This document shows, piece by piece, positions 1-12,500 of a stretch of DNA of 64,000 bases. Made by a program: the position numbers and the translations under genes. Under the pieces are notes generated by a model, which had not been told where the DNA came from, did no database searches, and worked only from the letters and a program-made list of their open reading frames with translations. Positions within the stretch are counted from its first letter, which is position 1. Every line of letters starts with the position of its first letter. Source of the stretch: Hyperoplus lanceolatus (taxonomy: Eukaryota; Chordata; Actinopteri; Uranoscopiformes; Ammodytidae); the NCBI GenBank assembly GCA_026929865.2, contig CM049404.1:13166501-13230500 (forward strand). The letters run 5' to 3'.

Positions 1-182
1 CCGCCACATGTCGAAGTGTCCCTGGGCAAGACACTGAACCCCAAATTGCTCCCGATGGTACAGAAAGCACCTTGCATGGTGTTTGAGTGTGTGTTAAGAT
101 ATGTAAAGTGCTTTCGAAGTGCATTGTGAAGCGCCTTGTGACCCTGGTCTGTGAAGGGCGCTCTATAAATAAAGCTTACTTA
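1..182 (+). repeat. tRNA-derived SINE, body and tail (cut by window edge)
   Basis: The first 58 bases match, with about two differences, the reverse complement of 23288-23345 inside the SINE at 23109-23426. This is therefore the same SINE family in the opposite orientation, with its tRNA-like head beyond the left edge. The tail carries the GCGCTCTATAAATAAAG type of ending typical of fish SINEs that share an L2-like 3' end. The family name is not assigned. Confidence 0.75.
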
Positions 183-1240
183 CTATTACAGAGGTGCAAT
201 AGTAAAAACTCAATATCAGAGTGCATTGTTTAAGCTTAAACCCAGACAAATTGTGAATGGTTCAAACGAATTATAATATTCATATTAAAAAAATGGGAAA
301 AGGCCCAGCAAAATGTAAGAATTCAGAGTGATATCAAACATACTAAGAATAAATATGTTTACTTTATTTACATGTAGGACATAACTGTGGTTATACACAG
401 ATGATGTTAAGGGTCAAATAAACTAAAGCTGTTACAACAAGATTAATAATTTCTTTAAATCTTTGTGGTGAGTGAAAGGGGGGACAGCTAAGCCAAGTTG
501 ATGGAGAAACATGAGAACTTTCTGAGTTTACAGTTGGCTGCTTGCTGTTGCGCCGATGGTTTGAAGCTTGCTTGTTGGCTGTGCAGATGAATTGTTAGTC
601 CCTCGGGATCATGTATCATCCTTCAGCTATCACCTTCAGCTAACAACCCTTTATACTCCAACACTGTACTTTCAACACTGGTTGTCCAAAGAGGAGATTA
701 TCTAAGTTCAGGGTCTATACATTGGTACTCCTCTGTACCTGAAAGTATAATATGCAACCCTCATTTCAAACAACCAACATACAAAAATAACACAAATGTA
801 ATTATTGAAATTAGCTGAAAGAAAAACAAAACATGTAATAATATTAGTTAAACTGGCCTTGCAAATGCTTTTATCAACATGATAAACTGATCCACTTCTG
901 TCTGCTCTGTTGTACAACCTCTCTTGACAGGATAACTGAACATGTTTGTACTCGTGCATAACAAACAGCATTTTTATTTACAGGAAATGCAGTACGAAAA
1001 ACTAAAAGTAAAGCTTTCTTTTCATCAGATGAATAAGCAAATCATCTCTATTCCACCATTTTCCCCTATAAATGCATGAAGGTTGTTGGCCTGCATGGAC
1101 ACAGAGGGTAACAGCACCTCAGGCTCCAGCTGTTTCCTCCAGCACCACAAGGTCCTAAGTTAAGGTGGAGGGCATAATTAGGGTAAAGTCACATGGAAAA
1201 TAGCTGAGCTGAACTCAGGGAGGCAGATTGATGTTTGTCT
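183..1240. other. 3' flank and 3' UTR of the adhesion gene
   Basis: No coding signal is seen. On the minus strand an AATAAA poly(A) signal reads at 973-978, about 265 nt after the stop codon of the neurofascin-type gene, and is a reasonable 3' end. The rest is AT-rich unique-looking DNA. Confidence 0.5.
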
Positions 1241-4200
1241 TTATGCCAGTGAGTAAATAGTATTCATTGGAGAGTGGATCTCCAGAGTTCCACCAAAGTC
1301 CAAATCCCTGATATCTCTCCTGGTTCCTGTGTACTGGCCAATGAAAGAGCCGTCCTCGTTGAACGGTATCTCTCCTCCTTCACCATAGTCAACTAGACTG
1401 TCATCACTGTCTGATCGCTTCATTATTGCATCGATAGATGGCTGGCTTCTTTGAAGCCCTCTTTCCTCCTCTCTTGAAAATAATGCAAAAAAAGAAAAAC
1501 TAGATATTAGATGTATATTATTTTAGCGATAGAAGACTGAAAGTTTGGAGGATAAAACTAAACCTGATGTATCAATAAATTCAAAATGTTGATGTACATA
1601 CCGCCGGGGGTAAGGCAGAGTGGAGACACGTGCTATCCTAAAATTAAAAAGGGAGTTCAGGATAAACTCGTATTACTGTTTATTATATTACATTTCATTG
1701 ATCATCCACTCTTACAGTCTCACAAAAGTTCAAGTATTCAGTTGAAAATACTCTTCATAGCTCCACACATCTGTCAGTTACTTACTGTATAAGCCAGATA
1801 GCACATAACAACCCGTATAGGATCATATAGTTTATACGTCAATAATGTCGATGTGTCAATATTTATTCATACCTTTCAAGAGACCTTGAGTGGTTCAGAG
1901 GGAAAAATCACGGTTGAGTTTTTTTGGGGGGAGGGGGGATAAAGGTTTAGATAGAAAAGGTAGAGTAAACAGAAAAAAAAGAAAATAATGTAAGTTTGAT
2001 CAAAGAGTTATCATAAATAAATTCAAAAGTGCTGTAACCAGATTTGATTTGTACCTGTGCAGAATCAAGCTTAAATTTAATTTGAATTAAAGGCACCCTG
2101 TGAAGTTTTTAACCACTAGTAGCGCTGTGAAGCAATGTTTTATGAGTGTTTGCATGCATGATAAACATTCTTACTTCGGATTTCAAGCTGTTCAAATTAT
2201 CCATAGTGTGTGGTGAAAATGGGCAAAGACACATAGCAGTGCACCAGAAAAGGCAGCAAAGAAGATGACAGCTAGAAAAAATGGAATCTAACAATGCAGG
2301 ATTTTAAATGTTCTAAAAATATCAACTAGAAAATGAAAGAAATGGGCACAACATTTGTGTCAGGCCTCAATGCACTTTCAGCTTTTTGCTGAGTATGAAT
2401 GTAAACTTGAGGTTTGTTTGTTTCCAAGACAACTTCACAGGGCAACTTTAACTCCCCAAACAGAGTCATTATGCACAGCTACAGAGCAAACAATGGATGT
2501 AAATACATGGCTACTGTTGTTATAGTTTTCAACAATGATAGTTGCTGTTATTACCATACGATTATATAAATTCTAGTACGATGTAAAACAACTAAAATCG
2601 ACATTTGCTCTGGTGGCAGCAGCAATGTTTGATATGGGTGTGTTTTTTAAATAGATTTTTCACCAGCTGTCCGCTTTAACACTTACCTGTAGTCAAATGA
2701 ACCCTCCTGATCTTTGTCATCCACCAGCTCCAATGAAATATCTTTTTTTTCCCGTACTGGAATTAAAACAAAATATACACTGTTATAAGAGATACCATGT
2801 TGTGATTTTGGACATCATCACATATGAGGGACCACAACTGCACCTGGGTATTTCCCTCCTCGGCTCCTCTTGATAAAGCAGACTATGAGTAGGATGAGCA
2901 CGATGAGAGCGACAGCACACATAATCCCAATGAACCAGCCCTGAGTGGTGATGTCCACCTGGTCCTGAGCATACGCTGTGACAAACACAAGAGCAGGTGC
3001 ACACTCATATAAGTAGACACATAATCTAGATCAACATTCAATTAGCGCTTTAAAGTGTTTATTAAGCGGACAACCAAATGTGTTGATGTGAGGAGCATGC
3101 AGTAGATTACTTTCAGTGGTGTAGTGGGGAGACTCCTCCGTGTACCATTCCCCTATCCCGATCCGAGTTCGTGCTGCCACGGAGAATCTGTATCTAGTGT
3201 AGCGGTCAAATCGCCGGACTGAGAAACTTGTTGTATTTGGAGGGAACTCCTCAACTTGCAGCTCCTCTCCCCTGGTGGCATTTACTGTGGAGAGAGTGCA
3301 AACTTCAGTGTGCAAGGAGGACTCTTGATGCCGGAAGAGCGCACACATCTGAGCTATTAAGTACCTTACCTGCTGGGACAGCGCCCACACAAGTGTTCAT
3401 TACCCTCTCAAGAACACACTTCAGTTGTATTATGGTCTTTGAGTGCCTATTTAAGTGCGCTATTATGTGCTACTGGGGATGTGGACTTAAGTGTCCATGT
3501 GGAAACCTTTGCCTGCTTCAGTGAAATAAACCTTTTCCTTTGCTGCTTTATGCTTTGAGAGTGTGAAGGCAGGGGAAAATCTATAGAGGTATATGGGATT
3601 GTTGCAGAAGTTGGGCTGGCATACCCGTCCGGTACTTGAGGGAATATCCAGTAATGACTCCGTTGGGTTCTGCTGGCAGGTCCCAGTCGACATAAATACT
3701 GTCTAGATGACGCTGTTGGATCCTGAAGGATGACGGAACAGATGGTACTGCAGATAAAAGGAGCACAGTAGGAGACAACGCACATAAACTTAGGAAATAA
3801 ATGTTAATTTGTGATTTGCTTATGCTCGGTAGAGGACACAGATGCTCTCTTGTTCCTCGGATGGTAAATGAGTGACTTGACTTACCTCCTTCAGGTGTTG
3901 AAAACTGTATGTTATTACTGGCTGGTCCTTCAAATCGATTGTTTGTAACTACTATATACATCTTATAGTTGCTATAGGGAAAGAGCCCATCGACGACCCC
4001 AGAGGGCTCTGGACCATTTTCTGTAAATTGTTTCGACTTCAGCCCTCTGTTGACCCACAGCCACCTCAGCTGGCTGCTGTCCCTCCAGAAGTAGACCTGA
4101 GAAAGGGGCAACAGCACACCTTGCATCTTGATTCATTTTCAGTAACAATTTTCCAAGAAAAGGTTAAATTCCCCCACAATACCAAATTATGCTTATAATA

Positions 4201-7200
4201 TTTTCGTACTGGTTGCATTAAATTCAGCTGGCCAAATGACTGCCTGTATGAGCGGGTACATGTTACTGCATAATGTATTGAGAGGAAGTGGGGGCTCCTA
4301 ATAGGACGAAACAGGACGTGTTGTTGTTCTTGCCTTTCATCCGTTTTCCTTCACATGATTTCATTTACCTATGCTGTTTACGAGGCGTTAATTTTTTCGG
4401 TACCATTTGTTCAAATTGAATTGTACTGTTCTCATATCTCTGTCGACTTCTTAATCCTTACAGTTTAGAAACAATAAATTAAAAGTGAACTCCTTTCCAC
4501 GTTGTCTCTGTCTATTTTTAGCTCATAATAGTCTTTTGGTTGTCGGAATGGACCAGGGATACTCCCTGTACAGTATGTCCTCTTTGTCTATTGTTCTCAA
4601 CTGACATATGTAATGTACGTCCATTATCCAATTATATAATTATACAACTAAACAATGGACACACCTTGTATTCCTTCAGTTCTCCCATAAGAGATTCACG
4701 TGTCACTGGGTCCCAGTGCGCAGTCACCTGAGTGCTTTCGATGTCGGACACTCTCAGGTTCAGGGGTGCAATTAAGGGACCTGGGGGAAACAGAGCTTGT
4801 GTTTGCTATCAGTGAACACAAAGACAGGTTTTGAGAAGGACTACTCTTTACTCAAGATGTAAAAGAAAATGTACTTAAATCAAGAAGGGGTTTGTTCAAA
4901 ACACTTTTTTGTCTTGATTCCCAGTGCAATACTATTCAGGTTACAGCAGAACTATTAACAGAACAGTGTGTCCTTTGCTTTGTATCACTGCCGACCAACT
5001 TAACTAGTTATCACAATGTTTGACAAATATGAAAATAATTTGAGTCAAATGCTACGGCCTTTGCAGTCCCCAGAAAGTGTATAATCCATTCTCTTAAAAC
5101 ATCAATAAAATATTATTTTTAAACCCCATTCCTAAATATCTAAAGGTAAATGTCTCCCTTTTTTGGATTTGGAGAAAAAACTATGACAAAAGATACATTA
5201 GAAAAAAGGTATGAGAGATTATACTGAAACTGTAAAAAGCAAAACTTGTTTTTAAAAAGAAATGTTCTCCCTTCATATAAGTGGCTAGGAGTGCATCGAG
5301 CTAAACAGTTCTTGCAGTTAATTCCCCAGTGCTATTAAACCATATTGCTATTTAATGATGTAATCAAAAGAGTGCCAGTCAAATTCTAAAAAAAAAATGT
5401 TTTGTTCAAATGTGGAGGCAAGTGTTTTGACATGCCTTGGGAAGTAGAGCACATCTAACATGAATATTTTTGATAGCATACGTTTAAATAGACTTTAAGT
5501 CTCTTCATGTTAGTTTTCCCCTCCATTGTAACCCATCAATATATTATGATACAGTGGATTCAGGTACTCACGGTCTTCTCCAGAGTAACCTATGACAACT
5601 GGAGACTCTGGACCCAGCCCAAAGTCGTTGACAGCCTGAACCTTGATATCATAAGGAGTGAAGGTGTCTGCATCATAGATGTAGTATTTTAGCCATTTTG
5701 TGGTTGCGTTCTTCCATTCCTCTCTGGAATCTCTCCTTTTCCACCACACCAGATACTTCAGATGGGGCCCGTTCCACTCTCTGTAGGTCAGAGGCTAAAC
5801 CCCATGGTTAACAGTGATCAGCATTGTTTAATTATATTGTTATAAAACATTTAATATCCAACATCCAAGAGAGTGTTACAATGATGGGTTTGACCCCAAT
5901 TATTACCTCCCAGCTGATGGCCATGTTATTCCTCCATGTTCCCACGCCCTTTACATTCTTTGGGACAACATCTGGGGCTGTAGAGAAATGCAGATATAAC
6001 ATCATTAGCTTTAAAGGGATATATCAACATTTTGGGAATACACTTATTTGCTTTATGGTCAAGAGTTTAATAAGGATATTGATACCACTTATTGAAACAG
6101 TTAAATATGAAGCTATAACCAGGAGATGTTAAAATTCCTTGGTATAAAAATTGGAGCCAGGCTTGCTATCTGTCCCTGCTTCCTGTCGTTATTAAAAGCT
6201 AAGCTAACCGTCTTCTGGCTGTTATCTTACGTATCAGCAAAGAACATGAGAGTTGTATAGATCTTCTTTGAAGGGAAACAAAAGAAAAATCCCAAAATAT
6301 CGAACTGTTCCTTTAAAAAAAATATCATATGCATTATGGTATTTGCTATGGCTTAAAATATGCCACTGACAACAGGTATTATCAGGAGCATTAAACCCAC
6401 GTGCACCGCTGCTCTGGAAACGACTTGACGGACGACTAGGGCGGCTCATTCCAATTTCATTGATAGCGATAACCCGGAACTCGTAGTAGGTAAAAGGTGT
6501 TAGATGCAGAATAACAGAGTTGAGGTTCCCTGGGTACGTTGATAGGTTTCTCCACTTCCCAGGCAGCCAGTCATCGTCATCATACTGCACCAAGTAATCT
6601 GTTACAGGGCAAAACTTTTAGGAAATAAATTCAAGAATTTCTGGTAAAAAGTAAAAATTCCCAAAAACAATACAAATTGTTTTTAATTTTTGTGGGTTTA
6701 TTTACTTCAATTTCCCTTACCTGTTATAGGGTTGTGGTTACTGTCTCCGGGGACCCAACTAAGTCTCACACTACGTTCATAGGGATCTGACAACTCCAAG
6801 TTAGTCGGAGGATCTGGGCGGTCTACAAACAAAAAATACACCAACAATTACTGTAGAAAAAGGCTAACATTCCTTATGGAGGATGAAATGTTGTTTATTT
6901 AAATATGTCATACCCATCACGATTAGACGTGCCGAGGCAGACTTCGAGTCCAGTTCACTCTCGATGACACAGGTGTAATTGCCCTCATCCCCTCTGTTTA
7001 CATTAGTGATGACCAGATTCGATTCATCCAGAGAGATTCTGAGGATTGCATAAAAGTGAGTAAAAGTGGTAAGATCTAGATGCCCATTGGTTCACACTAA
7101 AAAACAACTTAAATTTCCACAAATACAATTATTTATGAGTGGTCATAAGAGGAGGATGAAAGTTAGTTTACTTTATCGGTAAATTGCTACATTGAAATGT

Positions 7201-8770
7201 GTCTTTTGGCATATCCTCTCTCAAGTTACCACACTTCGGAGAGGGTCAGAGCACAGGTTCAACAATAGACCAGTAAACCTGGAGCAGATTGAGGTTAAGT
7301 GCCTTGCTCAAGGACACAATAGTAGAGATTGTGGGTATCGTTCATGACAAAACCAGCCACCACTAGTCCCGTGATGGAACCAGCGACCTCATGGTTACTG
7401 GTCGGCCCCTCTTTTCCTCTAGGCCAGGGGTGTCCAAACTACGTCCAACTGTTGTCCAAACTATGTCCAAACACAGTTAATACTGTACAATATCCAGCCA
7501 GCTCCTTGAGACATAAATAAAAGATGCCCTCACATCCCCGTTAGCAAAATACATGCTCTATCAACACCATTTGCAATGTGTTATTTTTAATTTGACACAT
7601 TTGTTTTATTCAATTATTAAAAATATGTTTCACTTATTTAGCCTATTTCTATTTTCCTTGTTTTCAGTTCAATTAGGCCTTTGTTTAAAGTCCAAAGTCA
7701 TGGTGTTAATAGAAACGACTTTGTTAAAAGTTAAATAAATGCATGATGTTCTTAAATCAATGATTAACTGTCTTTAATAATCGTGAAGTCAATCAAAATA
7801 ATCATGATTATGATTTTTTTTCATAATCGAGCGTCCCTACCTTCTTTCCATGGTTTAGATCAATTAGAAACAGTCATTATTAGTATTTTGACTTCATATC
7901 TACAGGTTCTTTATTGTGATGTTATCAGTCAGTAAGCTCCATGGTAACACAGCGATTGACAGGCTAACCTAAATGCTCTGTAGCTGGACAGAAACTGCCC
8001 TCTCCCAACCCCACACCCCTCTTAAAATACAATAATGTTTTGCCTTTACTGTTGCACATTGTCGCGAACCCAAAAAAAGTTGGTCCGTGTACTGTACCCC
8101 AAGACCCATTCTGAGCCAGGAAAAACCCTGTATTGTGGAAAATCCATGTGCCCTTCTTCAATAGCTTCCAATTCATCTGACACAGTGTCTCCAAATAATT
8201 TTTTCGCACAAAATTCTTCAGGTTAAGCCTCTTAATTTTCCTCTGAAAGTACACCAGATTCATGCATTTCTCTTTAAAAAGTTAAAAAAAATCCCCCTAG
8301 GAGGGTCGGGAACTCGGATGGCTACCATTTTCACCCAGCTGGAAATTGGAGGCAATAGCATAAAACACTGGGTGTCTGAAGGCATATAACAATAGTCAAT
8401 GATTTGGGCAACACTAACATTGGAGTGGGGGCCCCTAATCAAATTCTGCTTAGGGCCCCTTGGGCTTCGGTCAGTTCTGAGGGGGAGTGTGTCTGTTTAA
8501 TTTGCAAGGAAAGTGTTGCCGTGAAGAAGGAATACAATTTACGAAGACACGATGAAACTAAACATCAGAGCAGCTACATGTCCTGATAAATGTGTTATTT
8601 TTGCCAAGTGGCCCGGCCCTTCGTAGATTTTTCTGTATGTGGCCCTCAGTGAAAAAAGTTTGAACACCCCTGCTCTAGGCCATAATAACGAGCCTCTGGT
8701 TTGCTATTTATGCAAAACCCAGGATTCATGTCAGATAAATAATGTTTTCAAAGGTGCTGAGAGAGAGATA

Positions 8771-8814
<44 letters not shown>

Positions 8815-9461
8815 GAGAGAGAGATAAGGGCATGGAAAGACAGAACAACACACCAAACCCTAATTCACCTGAAGAACAGCACATCTTAAAATATTTTGCA
8901 ACACAAAGTCGAGACAACCCAAAAGGTTGCTAGTGTGGGGATGGGAATTGAGATCTCAAACCGAAAAAAAAATAGATTTATACTTCAATAAAAAGATGTA
9001 CCTCCATCCAAAAGAGAGTAGCTTTTTCTCTTTCATCCAGGAGGTCGTGACAGGAGTTGTGACGTCTGCTTGTACACCGCACTCGAAGCGGACATCGGTT
9101 CCACGGATGACTTTCATACTCTGTGGTCTTTTGACAATTACAATGGGCTCTGAGAAGAATGGATAAAAAAGCATTGCCGGATCACATAATCAACAAGTAG
9201 TTGGGTCAAATTGTATCTTCGGCTCAAATAATTTTTACATTTAGATGTTCACCTTTGACCTCTATTCGGACTTGACTCTCATCTCGTCCTGCAACATTGC
9301 TGACTACACACAGGTAAGTTCCCTGATCATCAATCTGAGTGCGTCTTATCTCCAAAGTCCCGTTACTGTGCGTCTTAAAACGATTTCCTTCCAGATTCCC
9401 CTGACCATATTTGGACCTGAGTGAGCAGCAAACACACGCACGCACGCACGCACGCACGCAC

Positions 9462-9558
<97 letters not shown>

Positions 9559-12500
9559 GGGTGAGCTTATCCCTGAACTCACTCTTTGCATTAAAGGGTG
9601 AATCGGCATATTCTCACCATCGCAGTTCAGGCACTGGAGAACCAAAGTAGCGACACTCTAAGAAGGTCCGGCTGCCCTCAATCACCTTGATGAGTTCATT
9701 CCTTGTCCCGAGAATATGTGGTGTTGCATCTATAAAAACATTGATAATTAGCCCATGTTGACAGCTGTAAATCTAGTTGCGTCTACACCTTGCTTGCTTG
9801 AAATTTACCAATCGCTACATTTTTAAATTGTACAATTATCCAGCCGTTCTGCAAATGTGTTCAGTAAAAGCTTATTGTGTACAGAATGTAGTTTTTTAAC
9901 AGTTACATTTGTATTGCTTCATGGTTATTTTTCTTTTCTCTAAAGGTCCTAAAAAAGTATTGTATCAGCTTCCTATATGAAAGATGGGCCCTACAAGAAC
10001 ACACTTATTTCTCCTGAAGTGGTTTTCAAACTTCATTCTCTGGTAACCATCACTTTTGTAAATGCTTTTATATTATGTGTGTATGTTTAAAGAAGCAGGT
10101 GTCAGTACACTGAAATGTATTTGGGTTTGTAGACTTAAATGCTAAACAAATATACCATTCACATTTTTTCACAATTCATGGCTGGGCCATGACTGTGAAA
10201 AACAATGTTTAACACTGTAAATGTATAATGGATGACAGAGTGGTAACTTACGTAGCACGTTGACAAAAGCGTTGGCGAATAAGTAGCCATATTGATTGGA
10301 AGCATTGCACTGGTAGACTGCATTGTTTGCAGCGGTCACACTGCGTAAAGTCAGTGTGTCTCCTGACACCTGTCTGTTAGGCTGTGGTGTAGCAGCTAGA
10401 AAATTAACACAAAAAACAAGCAGGAGAGAAGAAATACAACAGCAGTTGATGTTATTTTGAATTACATTTACTACAAGGCATGGTCTCCAAAAAACGTACT
10501 TTCAATTGGTTCCCCGTTGATGAACCAGCTGATTGTTGGACGAGGTATCCCATCAGAACGACATGCCAAGCGTCCATTTTCCTCAGGAGCCAAAACCAAA
10601 TCAGAGGGCTTCTCTAACCAGAATGGGGCCGCTGTCAAACACGTGTAAGTTAATATCAACATTATTATGAGAAAGTGTGTCGGTAACACTTTACAGTACA
10701 TTAATTAGTTAGTTAAGGCTTAGTTCATGCTATTAAGGGTTAGTTAATACATCATATCATTGATAACTCATTCTTAGTTAAGCATCAAATAAGCGTAATG
10801 GTTAGTTACTGCTTATTAAGCATTAACTAAGCCTTAACTAACCGTTAATTCATGTACCCTTATTGTAAAGTGTTACAAGTGTGTCTCACCTTTGACCTTT
10901 ACGGTTATTGTGTGCTCAATGTATCTGAGCTTATTGGTAGCAGTGCAGACGTATTCGCCCGCATCATCGAAAGTTGCCTTTGGGATTTGAATCATCTTGT
11001 TGAAGTGTTTTACTTTCATGCGCGGCGTCACCACCAGGTCATAACCATCCTTGGTCCACGTAACTTGAGGAGTTGGCCTTGATGAAGATAAACAAGGCTT
11101 TCCATGTGAAATCAAAGTAGATTTATATTGAACAAGAAAGGTACAGACACATAACTTTTTGTTGCATTTCAATCTTGAGTTTACACTCACACTCCTGCAG
11201 CGATACACTCCAGGAGCAGTTCTTCCCCTTGCAGGACCATTATGGAGCTGGTCGAGCCTGTATGAGACAGCCAGGTGGGGGCAGCCTCTACCACTGTACG
11301 AGCTGCATAAGGAACAAAAAGGAACACATCTGTCACCCATGCTCAAAGTGCTTCTCAAACCTTGTTCGACCACAAAACAACACAAGTCAACAATGCCAGT
11401 TAACTCAGAACATAGAAAAAGGACAGCTGGAGCCAAACAAACTTTTACTTCAACGACTCCATTTAGTTGGAGCAAATTATCTTTTTTATTTTAGGGTAAA
11501 GTCGAAGATAAAACAAAAGGGTCTTAAACTGGATGTTTAAAAATGCATTAGAATGTTTCAGTACAGCTGTTTGGTTGGAAAAGGTATGGTCAGTATTGAT
11601 GAACAGAACATATAGTTAGGGTGCAAAAGTGTATTTTGACAATAAACAGTAGCCTATGCTAATGCAGCCGTCAACTGAACGGTGACATTGTATTTACGCA
11701 AGCCTATGTACATACAGTCCCCTCCATCAGTATCGGAACAGTGAGGCCAATTCCTTTAGTTTTGCTGTAGACTGGAAACATTTGGGTTTGACACCAAAAG
11801 ATGAATATGAGACAATAGCTCAACATTTCAGCTTTCATTCCCAAGTATTCACATCTGGATCTGATACACAACTGAGAAGATATCATTATTTGAAAAGGAA
11901 CACCACATTTTTAGGCAAGCAAAAGTATTGGAACAGATAGACTTTAAATAAATTAAAGTGAATAAACCGTAATATTTTGTCGCAAATACTTTGCTTGCAA
12001 TAACCACATCAAGCCTGTGACCCATTGACATCACAAAACGTTTGCATTCTTCTTTTGTGATGCTTTTCCAGGCTTTCACCGCAGCCTCATTCAGTTGCTG
12101 TTTGTTTTGGGGGGTTACTCCCTTCGGTCTCCTCTTTAGCAGGTAAAATGCATGCTCTATAGGGTTTAAGTCTGGAGATTGACTTGGCCAGTCTAAAACC
12201 TTCCATTTCTTGCCCCTGATGAACTCCTTTGTTGTTTTTGCAGTTTTTTTGGATTATCTTGCTGCACGATGGAGCATTTTCCAATCAGTTTGGTTGCATC
12301 CTTCTTTAAATTGGCAGACCGAATGTTTCTGTAGACTTCTAAGTTCATTTTGCTGTTGCCATCATGTGTTACTGTGTTGTTGTCAAGATGAACCTTAACC
12401 AAAGTGATGGAAAGGCTAAAGTTTGGAGAAAGAAAGGATCTACTCATGATCCCAAACATACAGGCTCATCTGTGAAACACGGTGGAGGCAATGTCATGGC

